DNA of 64,000 nucleotides from NCBI RefSeq assembly GCF_021155765.1, contig NC_060107.1:2608501-2672500 (forward strand), read 5' to 3'. Position numbers and translations under genes: made by a program. Below are positions 10,701 to 25,319 of the stretch, one piece after another (the first letter of the stretch is position 1; each line of letters starts with the position of its first letter). Origin of the DNA: Diprion similis. Taxonomy: Eukaryota > Arthropoda > Insecta > Hymenoptera > Diprionidae. The notes under the pieces are model-generated. The model did no database searches. It was not told the DNA's origin and saw nothing but the letters and a program-made list of their open reading frames with translations.

Positions 10701-10888
10701 ATTAATTATTCATCATTTATACGCGCTAGGAAGAAGTGTCATGAAGAATTTCGGCCGAGAGAGTCTGACTGCCCTAATCTCATCTCAGGAAATAGCGCGA
10801 TATATTAAACGACACGTTGACGCATGGAGGAGATCGATTTCCCAGCGCTCTTCGTCAATTATCACAGTCAAGCACGACGATTTACGTT
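7716..10888. other. Downstream flank of the receptor gene; no recognised gene
   Basis: No ORF with recognisable domain content or splice context was found. The right part (about 10100-10888) is AT-rich and probably includes the Ddr 3' UTR. The segment 9230-9350 is comparatively GC-rich but has no coding signature I recognise. Confidence 0.4.
10107..10112 (-). terminator. Possible Ddr poly(A) signal
   Basis: A minus-strand AATAAA (plus TTTATT) lies about 780 nt after the Ddr stop codon. A weaker ATTAAA variant lies nearer, at about 10301. Which one is used cannot be told from sequence. Confidence 0.25.
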
Positions 10889-11035
10889 CTACGCTGGGAT
10901 GTAGTCGCCATTAATGGTGACCAGGAACCCGCAGATCTCCTTGAAACTCGGTCGTACAGTTTCCTCGCGTTTCCAGCAGGAGCACATCAGCTTGTAAACA
11001 TTTTCTGGGCACATAGTTGGTTTCGGCAGTAAAAC
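10889..11035 (-). CDS. Ddr: Ddr exon 16: kinase C-lobe end and stop
   Basis: Phase 0 in; stop TAG at 10891-10889. It encodes 48 residues, including [18 protein letters not shown] and the RPSF motif of tyrosine kinase subdomain XI, and ends ...GDYIPA. The acceptor is CTACAG|GTTTTA. Confidence 0.95.
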   Translation of the reverse strand, partial: VLLPKPTMCPENVYKLMCSCWKREETVRPSFKEICGFLVTINGDYIPA

Positions 11036-14000
11036 CTGTAGCGCAAAAGAAAAGTGTATGGATAAACGAATATTCTGGGAAAAAAACTAAAGACTATCGA
11101 ATAAGACTTTAGGTAATCCTCACCTGCAGCTCTCCCCCGTAATACATTAGCTCGGCGTTCTGGATGACCTGTTCGTTGCTGAGATGCTGGAAGGGTTTTT
11201 CCCGGGCGAGGCTCATCACCTCCCAAAGTGTAACGGCGAAGGACCAAACGCTGCTGGCGCAGGTGTATCTGTCCTGTAAAAAGACGTAAAAAGGCACGAG
11301 GAGTCAAAACGACGGAAATCCGAAACACGGATGAACGAATGAATTAATGAACGAATAGAGAGGTTGACACTCACCAATAACACGCTCTCCCATGGCAGCC
11401 ATCTGATTGGCGCCGGAGGCCTTCCACCGATGTCACAATAGTCCTTCTTATATAGATCGCTGCACATCGCGATGTCGGTCACTTTTACGGCGTAAGAACG
11501 TCCCAGGAGACAATTGCGAGCTGCCAAATCCTTGTGCACGAGATTCCTCGACTCGAGGTACCTCATCCCGGACGCTATTTGCGCGCCCATGTAGAGTAGG
11601 CAGCTCTGGCTGTGGGATATCGGTGATCAGAGTTACGAAAATCGAAGTTACAGGCAAATCTCGTTTTTCATCGCCGGCAATTAGGCAACCGTAGTTACAT
11701 CTGAGGTCTGTTTCCCTGTTATAAGTGTATCTTTGGTTGCCTATCCGTCGGCGTTGAACGGCGAGTTTCGTCAGAAATAAGTTCGTCGTTTGAGTTAAAT
11801 TGTCACTGACTCCCTCTTACTGACTGAGGTACTTCATCCCCGACGCTATTTGCGTTTTGGAAGTCGGTGATCAGGGTTAGGAAAATCGGAGTTACCAGAG
11901 AATTTCGCTGCTCGACGCCGGCAGTTAAGCAACCGTAGTTACGTTTGACGTCTGTATTTCCGCCTTGATACAGGCAGACAGGCAACTGAAGTTACATTTG
12001 AGGTCTGTCTTCCTGTCATGAAGTTAATTACGGTTGTCTATTCGCCGGCGTTGGGTGGTGAGATTCGTCGGAAATAAGTTCCAGACATTTTTCTCGCACA
12101 AATCGTACACTGATTCCCGATCGGTCGTATTTCCACGAACCTGAGAGCCTTCAGACTGCAACTAGTCCTCGTTGTACCGGTCAAAGGAACGCTGTACTGC
12201 AGATAATGAGCGAGGTCTCCCAGTTCCGTATATTCCATGATGGTCCAAGGAGCGGGGTCGCCGGCACAGACGCCGAAGACGCGGGCCAGGTTCGGGTCGA
12301 TGAGGTTTGAGAGAAACCTAACCTCCCGAAGGGCTTCGTCACCGTCGATCGGTGGCACCCGGGCAACAACCAGTTTTCCGACGCCGGTAAGAACGGCGCC
12401 GAGTCCAACCGTCTCGCAGATGATGACCTGCATGGATTTGAAGGCGGGTGAGGAACGGTGTCGTGCAGGAAGTCAGGGCGGGCGGAAAGAACTCGGTTGT
12501 AAAATTGACGATCGATTATATTAGGAGGATAATTATTCCTCGAAGGTAGGGGGAAAACTAATCAGGAAGTATGCATCATCAGGATAGAATTGGGGCGTCG
12601 AGATTAAGTGGGTAATTGGACGTCGTTAAGGGAAGCTCGCGAGATTGTTGAGATTATTGAATTTGCCCCGTACGAGTGGAGGGGAAGGGGGGGGGGGGGG
12701 GCTGCATATCGACTAGTTACGACAATCATTAGCCTCGTTGTAAACTCACCTCTCCGATGTGGCCCGAACCGAGTTTCTCAGCAACGCGGAGACACTGTCT
12801 CGGTATTTCCGTCGGTTCTGTTTCTTTGCATTTGTAGGGCCTGCTCATACTCGGTGCGATGTTCCAGCAGACGACGGGGGCCGGTATCTGATGTGAAGTT
12901 GAACAAAAAGGGAACTTTCAAACTTTCTTACAGTGCCAACTGAGCAAGTTTCTACACCAGGTACAACCGAAGAAGCACAAATGTAGTACCAGTTGCACGC
13001 ATACTGAAAGGACTGTAAGGTGACTTGGAAGTTCGGAAAGCGAAGCGCGGTTAACTGTCGGGCAAACTAGAACCGCATCTCCACTAAGCAGTTAGCAAAC
13101 TTGCCACTCAATTTCCAACCGTCATAAACATGAGGTACAGGTATATGATACGCATATGATACGACGAGGGCGGACGGTTTTAACGCTGTCGTGGAGGCAC
13201 CGCGGAGGTGTCGGCTAATTAACGAGACGTCAACTTCCATTATTTTAATACTATAACGTGGGGCCCGAGACTGTGTGCTGCGGGTTCGTTCCAGCCGACC
13301 AGACGTGAGCAGACTTCGGAGGATTTATGGCTGTCTGCACCTCGCACAACGCCACCCGATTCATTAACGAACCGCAACGAGACGGAATTCAAGATCTCGA
13401 GTTCGGGGGGAGCGGCAGGGGGGGGGGGGCAAAGCGCCTCATTCCTCCGCCCCTGTGGCAGCCCGCCCGCGCTCTCTTATCGCGTTCACAGTGCGCAGTG
13501 ATAATTAGTGGCAGTCTTACACGAACCTTGTGTTTCTCCTTGGGGGCGGTATGCCATCGTTTAGAATGCCAGAGGTCAAGGTCCCTCTGGGGAGAGGCTG
13601 ACGATACTACAGGAGCGTTTGTCCCCCTAGAACCGGACTGCAGCGTTCTGTAATTGTGCGAATGTTTCGAGCCGGATTTACCCTGATGCGAAGTGGGCGA
13701 GGCGTAGCTGCACCCCGACGAACCCTTCACTACCAAATCCGTCTTTACTCCACCTCGTGGTTTACTCTCGTACGCGTCGGACGAACCTCCGATATCCTCG
13801 TCCTCGATGTCTTCAAAGTCCTTTACTGCGTCCAGAGACACTGTTAATAGAATAAAAAATGTTTTTGTTTTCCTCCAATTTCGTATAGAAATTTTCTTTC
13901 GTTGCGCCTCACGGTACGCAGCCTGCTTCGCAGTGTTGCAATTTGAGTGGCTTGAACTCAGGCGCGTTAATTCGCTGCCAGTATCGTGTTTTGTGGAACA

Positions 14001-16252
14001 AAAACGTCCTCTAAGACCAGCTTGAGTTTTTATTTCAGCATAAAAAATAAGAAAAACGTAAGGCAGAAAAAATAAAAATGAAATAAAATTATCCACAAGT
14101 GTTTCTTTTCTTGCAAGCTCTTACCAGTCTTAACCACCGTCGCGTAGGTCGGCTCGAAGGAGAGCGACTGAGCAGCAACGAGGGGCGAGTGAAATTGTTC
14201 CATTGTCAGGGACTCGTGCATGCTTAAATCTTCGGCTGCGCCAGGGGAACCGGCGTGGCCGTTGTCGCGAAGCATTCCACTTGGTGTTAGGTTCAGCAGC
14301 AGACCCTTCAAACAGGTGTAAAACGTAGAGAAAAGATAACGACACCATTAATCCAATGATGGAGGGTTCGAATCTCTGCACAGTTCTCCCCCCCCTCCCC
14401 CCCCCCCCTTTCTTACTCTTTTGATCGATTATTTCTCACAAACGATCGATGTACGAATCCGTATAATAACTATTAATCACCTTCATGTTGATCGCGAATC
14501 CAAAGGGATTCTTTAAGACGGTCGGTGAGTTTTGTAGTTTCTGTCGCCGGCTGAGCAGTAAGATGATAACGAACACCAGAAGAAGAAGAAGAGTGATGGC
14601 TGTAAGGACGCCGATTAAAACCTCGACGTGTTCCTGGCCTTTTTCTCTAGCTGTAACTGATTTTCATAGTTTTGTAAGATACAATTTATTATACGCATAT
14701 AAAAGGAGAATGAGAAAATAGATGAGGGCAGCAATATTCCTAGACAAAGGAAGGCTCGGGACGCCTGGCCATAATCAATCTCAATATTATTACACGTGAT
14801 TAAATTTGCCTGTAAGGTATATTAATATGCAATGTTAGATTACAACGGGACTCTTAGTTCTCTTGGTCTAACCATCTACCTATACTTGCACCCTTTCCCC
14901 TTGGTAAAACGCCAGGGAGGAGGAAGCTGCGGCGCCTAAACTTGGTCCATTGTTGGCAACAATAGAGTCATACTTAACGTCAATTCCTTGCCGTCGCGGA
15001 TACAGCGTTATGGTATCTATATGTAATATGTATGTATGTATGTATGTATGAACATTGAACATGTATATTGTATGTACGAGTGTACGCGCAGTGTATCAGT
15101 TACATTATTAAACCGTCCAACCGCGCTACCTTGTATAACGGAAGTCTAGACCATTTCTCTGAGAAGTGTTTCAGGCCCGTTTACCCTACATTGTTCTTGC
15201 TCGGAGGCTGTTACATACCTTTACAGCATCCCGGCTTTCCTGGCACTTGAGAAATTTCCTATTCTATAAGCCGCTCGCGTCTTCCTTGAATGGAGGGGGA
15301 GAAAAAATCAGCGAATTATTAGCTACGCCATAATGTCGCGGAACGAAACGACGGAAGAACGGTTGCACAACGAACATTTTCGAAAAGGGCAAGGAACTTG
15401 TATGTTTAATTTGAAATTTGAAAATCTTTCCTTGCGCAAGGGCCACCCTGCTATGATTTTTTCCTTTCTTGGCTCCTTATTCTTGTTCGTCTTCCTTTCG
15501 TGAATCATTCTCCTTTCTTCATCTGTAGCGAAATTTATTGATAAAGTTGTTCCTACAGTTCCTGTCGGATATTATACGTAGAAATAGGTTCCACGACTAA
15601 CTTATAGGTATAAGCGCGTGGGTATAAGTTCGGTATAAGCTGGCTACCTTATAACTTTTTCAATAAATTTTGCAAAGACGTTTGAAAAACGGAAGAAAAA
15701 GTATAAAGGAAGAGAGTATGAGAGCAAAAAAAATTAGAAAGGAGAAAGTCTACTTCGATGAGGATATCTCGAACCCCCTTTCGTTGCTTATGCGATATCG
15801 TATTACTCTTTAGCGTTATCCGAGAAAGGATGCTTCCGTTCAAGAATACGAAGAATATCATTAAAAATTAGCCTAGGAATGTTATTATAGTTATAATGGA
15901 TCTAAAATAGTACGATATAAATTCAAGCAATATTAAAATATCGGTTTAAATTAATAACCGAAAACGAAGTAAATATGATTATACGCAGTTCTATATCTAC
16001 CTAAATTCATGCACGACGAAAGCAAAGAGCGAGGAATAATCTGGGCCATGTTTCATCAGAACTGCGTCCCTCCTCACGTATTGTAGAAAATATACATTTT
16101 CCTTCGAAGTGTAAACCTTATGCAGTATATATACATGTATTTACAGAATATAGATTGCCTCGGTGCAGTGGAGGTTTTGATACATGGCGCCCGTATTCGA
16201 TCGCGTAGAAGAATTCATTCATACATATGCATTGTGTGGGTGCGTACGTATT

Positions 16253-16296
<44 letters not shown>

Positions 16297-19200
16297 CTAT
16301 ACAATACACATGCACGCGTGTAAATCTTTCGGTTGAAATATGCATTTCCCTACGTATGTATTCAGTGCCGTAGCACAATCTGGTATAACAAGCTTCCAGC
16401 AGCGGCATCACCACGGTGTGCACTTGTCCCCTAGCGAATTTTCACCACATATATATGCATGATATATACACGCACACACACACACACATGCACACAGTAT
16501 TTCAGCACATGGCAGATACATTTGCGTACAGACAATCATCAACAGGGCGACTTGGATTTGTAAGAGTATCAATAAAGTGTGCTGGAAATAAAGTGAGCCG
16601 ATGAGAGAGCGACTAACTATAAAGATAGACTGAGTTGACCCTCTAGAGAGTTTTTATTCTATGGTCTTCTGCTCTAGTGAAGCTAAGATAGACGCTATGC
16701 TAATTGTATGAAATTCTGTATCTTGTTATATGGTAATAAATGCATTATAAACAAAGGTTAAAATGTGCCATGAGACAAAATCCTGCCCCATAATTATCTT
16801 TGCTAGATAGTGTTAAGGATTATTTTTCCGAAACGAGTTGCATGTATTCTTATTTTTGCCAAAAAACTGGAAACTAACACACTTCTTCTGATCCTAAATT
16901 CGAGGATAAATATCGACTATAGAAAAGTAGTTTTCGTAAAGGGACACCCTGTACGTGTTTCGACGATGAAATGGAACAGCGCGTAGCCCGTCTGACACGT
17001 CGGTTAATTCGCGTTATGTATGCATTATACACGGTATAATACACGGACTCACACAGGTTTAAGTGGAGAACGAGATATATATATGCATATCAGAAACACG
17101 TAGCTCCGGATATTCCGGCTGGCTGCAACTCGGTTCCCCCTTTCATCCTCTCGTATCAACTCTGCGGGTTATCCGCGTGCGGACCGCGAAGCCGAAGGCG
17201 CGACTCTGCCGCCTTATACGAGCCCCTTTACCTAATCCGACTAATTGTTTACGTTAGCTGGTGGAAGTTGCCGCGTGAATTATAAACCGCACCCCCGCCC
17301 CTGCGCGACGCCACTTTTGCTAATCGCATCTACGCGGGGTAAAGAATAGAGGCCTCATTTTCCTAATGAAGTTACTCGAGCCCGCTAGCTGGCTCTCTCG
17401 TTTTCCACCCCCGCCGTCATCTCCCTTTTGGATCTCGAATAACGCACGCTTGTGTCTGCACGCCTGATCACACCTACGTGCCTTGACGATTTTCATCAAC
17501 CAAAGTCATCAGACGTGTAATCCCATGCACACTACGCAGGTGGCAATAGTAGGTACACAAGCGGGGTTCTGCGCGCAGATTCCCTTACTGGCATGTTATC
17601 GACACTTCAGTCGCTTTATAGCTCAGAAACAAACTCTTCTCAACGTTTATAGTTTTCACCGTGATTACAATGACTTTCTTTTTTTTTGAAGTTGAGAATG
17701 ATTTGTGTCTGAGCTACGAAGAGGCTGGAATGTCGGTAAGATGCCGGTAACGGAATCTGTACGCAGAACTCCCCTTTTATACCTACTAGGAAATACGAGC
17801 GGCAGATTTATGGCTTCGGATGCTGTGATTCCTCTTACAGCTGCGGATGAACCGAACTGCGTATCGATTAAGCGTCGTTCCGAAGAATAAGGTCGCTCTA
17901 AATAATTGACCTAGTGATGCTGCTTCACACCGGCATGCGCAACTGGGCAGTTTCATATAGAATAAGGTTGGTAATATTGCTGTGTGGGAGGGTGAAAGGG
18001 TCGGACGGGGATGCAGAATGCCTCGGCGTTTGTGTTTTGGCTTTACGTAATTTGGGGAATGCCTCCGCGCACCGTTCTAATCAGCTCCAATCAAGCCTAA
18101 TCAAATCCTAATCCCGAAACCCTCCGCTGAATAGGAACCCGACAAAAATACCTCGCTTCGAGCATACCAACTGCACCCACCTACCCCGTAAAACATCCGT
18201 CGTTTCATTGGGCTTTTTGAATTGTACTTACTCGTTTGTAAAGTCAGGTCCAATTCCGGACTCACTGGCGCTTCGTTCACCCCAATTTCGAAGCTGGTCA
18301 CCTCGTCCGTTGTGTTCTCGGGCAGACTGGCTGCTCGGAAAAGAACGCGTCACCGTTATAGTGAAATTTGCGTTTGTAGTTTTCGTTCAGCGTCCACATC
18401 GGCAGACGCAATCATTGCACACAAGTGAACTTCTCTCATCCATGAACCCATCTATAGAACCACCGTCTAACTCCCTAATGCAATCGCGAAGAGAGATGTG
18501 TACCTTGGATGCTGTGCAGCTAATTGCATCTGACGATGAGGACCATGTAGTGAACTCACAGGCCTCGAAGACAACCTCGCTAATCATGATCCATCGGTTT
18601 GCGAAGTGAAGGTGGAGCTTGACGAATCGGCCGGTTCTGCCGTGGAGACCGATCGTTACGTTCCTGGCGTTTTCGAGTACAGTGTCGGGCATGTAGGAGT
18701 AGGAAATGGGCTGACCCTTGTAGAACTGACCACCAATGCTGAACCAGATATCCGCCCTGGCGAAGACCTGCCATAATTTCGTCGATACATATTCCAACAG
18801 TAGTAGGTACGATGTCGCATTGCGATTTGGAGAAGCGGACAGGTGATGATCAACGTACCTGGACGTCGCGTGAGAAGTAGTTGTTGGCGTATAAGTGGAC
18901 GGCGTGAAAGATCCTGATTTCATCGAACTGAAAAACGAGCTCGAGGAAGTTCTCCTCGAAGGAATCGCTCATCCAGGCAACCCATCCAGTACCTGAAGTG
19001 GAATCATTATCCTGTAGAATTTAGCATCCTCGTGAACGTCGAGGGGTGGATGTATGGCTTATACTGTCCATCGACCCAGATTCCCAGTGTAAAACCTTTC
19101 AACCGTCTTTTCGCGTAGACTTATAGCAACCCGTTGCAGTGGTGTACACAATACAAGGATAAAGTTTTCAACTACTTGGCAGCTGATACGAAGGTGGATG

Positions 19201-19481
19201 AGGTAAAAACAGTGTCCACTACCCATCGTTCCCTTCCAACCTTCAATTTTATTGTACCTTTTCCGTAGCTGGTGTCAATCCTGTAGTCGTCGGCTCCAAC
19301 CTCGCCGTCCATTAGCCGTCCGATACCCTCGAGGAGATTCCCCTGTCGCTTTATCCCGTCGTAATAGGTGTCCTCAAGTTCTCTTACCGGAGATTGGGGA
19401 ACAGTGTAGCTGACAACTCCGCCTGAAAGTTAACACCTACGAATTTCGGCAATAGACCGCTATTTTGGTCGACAACCATGG

Positions 19482-19512
<31 letters not shown>

Positions 19513-22500
19513 CCTCTTCAAGTTTGTCATTGTACAGCGGTGCGTGGATATAGAGAAGAATTATATCGGAAGAATCTTCTGTCAGATTCTCAAAAAAATT
19601 CTGAAGCGAGTTCAACCGAAGCATCGACTTCAAAGCCTTTTTTTATAATCCCAACATTTTGTGTTTTCGTATTTTTTAACACTTTGCGGTACAGTGTCTC
19701 ATATATGAGAGACCCTTTTTTGAATCGGTTATCCAAAATTTATATTCAATTTTTGAAATATCGCTGTCATTTTTTTTTTTTTTTTTTGCGTAATTGGACT
19801 TCTAGGATGTCAATGTTGGTGTTTTAAGAGGAATTATGATTATCCCATGGATATAGCGAGTGCTATTTATAAATGAAGTGTTGGAAGTGCCTGTTTTTAC
19901 GGAATAAATGTAATTGTGGAAAGGTTATAGGAAATAGAAAAGTGGAACTCGGTAATCTGGGGTCTTCGGGGTTATTGAAAACAAATGTAGCGACAAAATT
20001 CCAAAATTCAAAACAACGGATCCATTATGGTGGACTGAAAATATGAAAATTGATCCGATTGGCCTGAAATTTGTCACCCGGGGATTATCGAGGTCGCTGA
20101 AAACAGATCTGATAACAGAATTTCAAAATTCGGGATGGCGGATCTAATACGGCGGACTAAAAATATAAAAATTGATCCTATTCGCTGATATTAGATCCGT
20201 AATTTTGACTTCAGAAGCCTCGAGAACCCCTATACACCCAGTTTCAAGGAATTTGGCAGGGTTAAGAGCTGTTTGGATGAAAATTTAACGTTCGAGCATC
20301 TCGCAATGAAGTTAAGAAAAAGTATAGATTCATGGCGAACCAACCCCTGCTCGATAATTCATCCAATAAGAAACGAGCACCGGTCGACGAAGTGTCGTGT
20401 CGTGTTTGGAATCCGGCGTCATAACTGGCTTGGGCATTAATTCATCTGTCACGGCACGCGAGGACGCTGCATGCTGTGTTATGAGGCGGCATTCGGTTTT
20501 GAAAACGAGGTGGAAAGGATGGATGACCGCATTAGGGGTACAGAAAGGATTCGGAACTTGTTCGTACTTGTTAAAATTTGGTAAACGCGATCGATTTTTG
20601 ATTTATTAAATGGGGCGCCGCTGTCGGGGCCTCAAAAGCTGGCCGCTCAGCCATTCGCGGTGACTTCAACGTATTCAGCCAACCGGCTGTCGTGCACGAC
20701 CGCCATAAATCTGCCACTCTCGTTCTCACGCGCTCTCTGATTATTTCTTATGTCGGTGGAACCTGGAACGCTCCAGAACTGGGACCCGCTATCGTGCCGA
20801 CCGCCGCTAGTACAGACCGACGAAAAATTATTTATGCAAATATCGCTCTGCCTCGGCGCCGCCTTAAGACGCGGTTACGACGATTCCCCGCTCATTCTGA
20901 AATACCCCGCCCCTTTGCTTACTTGGATCTCAAATTACACCGAACGCTTTATCTGTTCACAGAAACTCACTGGCATGTCACGATTTCCTGATAACTTCGA
21001 TCCAATTCAGCTTATACTTCGTTTTTCACTCTCAACTTCCCGGACGGCATGATTATCGGATTTGGAGGCATCGTTAATACAACTAACGATTCTGTGAATA
21101 GAAACTTTGCGTCGTCTCACGTTTTGGATAAAACGCTGTCTGAACGATGAAAAGGGGATCTTTTTTACCTACACTTCCGGGCCACCACGACTGTAGTTAC
21201 GATAAATAAATTTTCTAAGCGAATTTGGAAAAATGAATTTCTTACTGCTTCACATTTTTTATGAAATCCAATGCGAATGGAACAAAACATGGCTAAAGTT
21301 AAAAAATCCAGCGTTGATAGAAGAAACGAATCTATGAATAGAGACTATTCATCAACTCACATTTAGTTCAAGTGACGCAAAAAGATATTGCATTTGAATA
21401 TATGATATTATAAAAATTTTGTAAAAATCTCGCCAAGTGCATGACGACATCGGTGAAAAGTGAGGTTAGATTTGACTTTGGCGCGATTCAATGTTCGTTA
21501 CATTCCAAACTTTTATCGCCGAGAATCGTCGGAGGGACTCTGAGAGTGAAATATATAAATTTGCAATGGATAATTAATACGAAGGTCGGTATAAGGGTCG
21601 TAAAAAGGGATCGTCTGACTTACTGGTCTCCGGGCAGCCCTTCAGCTCGATGCGAAGGCACACGGTGCGTCTGTGAACCGAATGCGGCAACAGGCGTATT
21701 TTTGTGGCAATGATGGGCGGGTGAAGTTCCTGGGAAACGACGGTGGCCGTGTCGGTGTTCCCTGTCAATATCTGGAGAAAAGAGAGAAGAGGAAGAGTGA
21801 GAGCCGGGAGAAATATGGTCTAAACGTAATGAAAAAAATAAGGCAAGGGTGTTTTGTATAGGCATAGGATGTACGTCGAGCAGCCGCTCGAGTCCTACGG
21901 ACGGTTTTTAATATAATGAACAGGTTCAAAGCTAGACCTTATGCGTAATATCAGCGGCGTTATATATTCCCGAACCTGCAAACTCCCCCTGGACTTAATA
22001 CAGGATATTGAGTATAATCGCTCGAGCAAAGGCGCAGCTTTGGGGTAGAAAGAAGCGCGTCTCTTCATTGCCCTCCATGCAGATTAGTCAATAAATAACG
22101 TCTGTAGTATTAAAATACACTCGCCGGTCGATTCTTCGACGACTTTGTTAGGCCAGTCGAAATAGGTCTAGATTAAAAAATTTTGCGGGATATGGCAGTT
22201 TTTTTTTGTGTCGATAGGGGCGTTCGACTCTCAAGAACTCTGATATGAAGTCATTTTTCAGCTGAATGTAGTCTGCGTTTCGAGAAAACAGCATAATTTG
22301 ACCTTATTTTACGAATCATGGCCTCATAGGTTGGAAACGGAGACGGATTAACAAATTAAGAAAAAAAGGAATTCTACTTATCGACGGAGTCTAGGGAATT
22401 TTGGTGAAATCATTTTTTTTTCTCTTGATTTGTTAATTCGACGCCATTTCCGAAGTACGAAGACATGATTCGATGTAAAATTTTCCGCTCTACACGATAG

Positions 22501-25270
22501 TCAAGTCATTTTTTATCTATCGATATCAGTTTCTAAGGAAAACGCAAAATATGTCAAGTTTTCCTGTTTCCTCGAAACGTCGGCTATGCAGCTGAAAACG
22601 ATATCAGATTTCAATACCTGAGGGTCAAAAACCCTTATAATCGACAAAAAAATGCAGCCACATCTCAAATATTTTTAATTCAGATCTATTCTGACTGGAC
22701 TACGTTGAGGGAACCAAACTAATCAGGGTGCGTCTTGAAGTTGGTTTTGCTGAAAACTAGACCCGTTTACTGGCCTACTGTACTACTCATGTAGAATAAA
22801 TTGTGTCAAATATCACGTTACTAATACCCAAAGAGCAAATCTCAAAATATGGAATCAATTTTCTTCCATTTTTTCTATAGATTTATACATTATAAAAATT
22901 TTTTAGTTGATTGAAGAATTTTTTTTTTTTTTTCTACGTCTCTTTGGCATTAGTAACGCGATACGGCTTTCGATGGTTGACCAGCAAAAAGCCACGACGA
23001 TTTTTTGGAAACCGTGAAAATGCACGTCTCGGATCAAAGAGAAAATGACGCCAACCTTCTGGTCGTCCCACCTCCGGTACTGCCGCCATTCGGCGAACCC
23101 GGGTCTCCAGTACTCGAGGGTGTACTCCTCGACGTATTCCTGGCCCCTGCCATGGTCGTAACGTCCCTGCGTTTCGATCGCCGTCACGACGTGGGAGCCG
23201 CTGAAATCGACCTGCAGCCACTCCCGGACTTCCGCCTCGATCGGCCTTTTCGGGCACCAGGCACCCCCCGCAGTCTCCTTGCGCAATCTGAAACCGTAAT
23301 CAGGAATTATTTGGGCGAAAACGAACTGCAAGAAGCCCAAACGAAAGTGATGAAGCCTCGTTACGATGGCTGATGGGGAATTTTCTTTTTTTTCTAATTT
23401 TTCCGAGGGTAGAAAATCTCGGGGGTAGGTCTGAAGATTATTTTCCTAACTTCATTTTCCCGCTGTTCTTGCTTATACCAAATCCTGCATTTGTTCCACG
23501 CCAGTAATCGAATCCTGATAAAAAAAAGTGGAAATAATTGTACCAAAAAGTACCGGAAGTAAAACTTATCTACCATACCGACAGAGAAAAATTGAAAATG
23601 GATGAGAAAGTGACGTCTGTAATATACAGGGACAAATGAACCCGATTTAATACGATTTCGAAATGGAAAAAAAAGAAGCAAAATGTATACAATATAATAT
23701 TAAGGGGACGAAGGGACGAAGAATAACGAAATACAAAGGAGAGAAAAAAATATCGGAACGAAGGTAGAGAAAGAAAAAAATGAATAACGACTTCGGGACG
23801 AATGAAACAGGAACGAAAAGAATGGTTGCGGGTCGAAAAGCTTTGGGCGAAATTTGATCGAGCGGAGTGACCTGGAGGCATGAAAAAACACAATATACAT
23901 ATATCTATATATAGTAGATACAGCGATGTACATTATTGTATAGCTATTCATTCGCAGAGTGTATTCCTAACGACTGCACGGTTCGTCGTCTGCTAGAATT
24001 CAACGCGCATGCGCTGCAACCGAAAGCGGGGGTCTGGCAGTCGACCAACCGTCGCTAACCTCAAAAAATTAGAGTGTTGTGAATGGAGCCCAACCGGCAG
24101 CAACAGCTGTCAAAACATTTGGTTGGTCACCCTGGCAAGCAGTTGCTCTCGGATTCTAGCGCATGCGCTTGAATTTTTTAGGAATTCTCTGTATAAGGAT
24201 AAGGAAAGTGTATCCGGAGTTATTGACACGTTTCAGCCGAATTATTGCCCCATTTATGTTCCAAAATGATAAATTGTGAATATATCAATGACTAAAACTA
24301 ATTGCTATTTAGGTTAAAAACTACAGATTCATTTTTTGATACGTTTAGAACCAAGTATCAATCAGACATAACCAAAAAATTCAATAACTGGTCCCCTAAC
24401 CTTATATACAGAGCGATCCAACTCACCGAGCATATCGAGGTCCAACGTTTGTTACGTACGAGGAGGAAGCATTGACGGCGGAATCCGGAATAGCCCCAGA
24501 CTCCATCCCCAGGGGTGAATTACACGACCCTGAAACATTGAAATGGAAAAAAGGGTTAAAAAAGAAGTAAAGAAAAAGCAGAGAAATTAATATTTATCAT
24601 TAGCTCGAGGATACTCGTGTATCGGACATTTGCGTCGGGGTATATCGGACGCAAATTTCGTCGCCAGTTCTTCTCCAGGACAGGCAAAGGTTCCTGATCC
24701 TCGGGGGTCCGTCGACAACTTTTGACAAGCCTGTTTCCCGAGTTTCCAAGTTTCCATCCCATTGCCCGCGTCTCGTCTTCAAATTCGGTCAGGGAAAGTA
24801 AGAGAAAATAAATAAGTGGAAAGAGGAGGAGGTGGTGGTACGACAAAGGGGCGTTGGTAGGGGGGGGGGGGGGGGGGGGGGGGGAGAAAAATGAAGAGAA
24901 AAGTAAAATTCATCCGTCGCCCGGGGTGAGTCAACCGTAATAAATGGCTCGGGACTGGCGGTAGGCTGCATGATGCGTATATATGCGGTGGTATTGAGTC
25001 ATTAATATTAAGTCGAGCTCCCAAGGGGTGATGAGAAGGGTGGAGGTGGGGGGGGGGGGGGGGGGGGGGGGAGGGGGAGAAGGAGAAGGAGTCTCGTCGG
25101 TCCGAGCATACGTCTTCCTGTTCGGTGTATAGACACACACACACACACGCAGAGGGTACCGGGGGTGAAATTTTTATGAACCCATTTCTTAACCCTCGTT
25201 AGTTTAAAACGTGGCTGGCCATCGAGGCTCGCGGTTTTTCTTCTTCTTCCCTCTCGTTATCAGACTTGGT

Positions 25271-25319
<49 letters not shown>

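Noticed and set aside
13389..14096. 235-codon minus-strand frame as one gene
   Set aside because: Only 13527-13840 is Ddr exon 11; the ends are intron read-through past good splice sites.
24779..25144. Proline-rich frames around 24.8-25.1 kb
   Set aside because: The proline runs are direct readings of poly-C/poly-G tracts.
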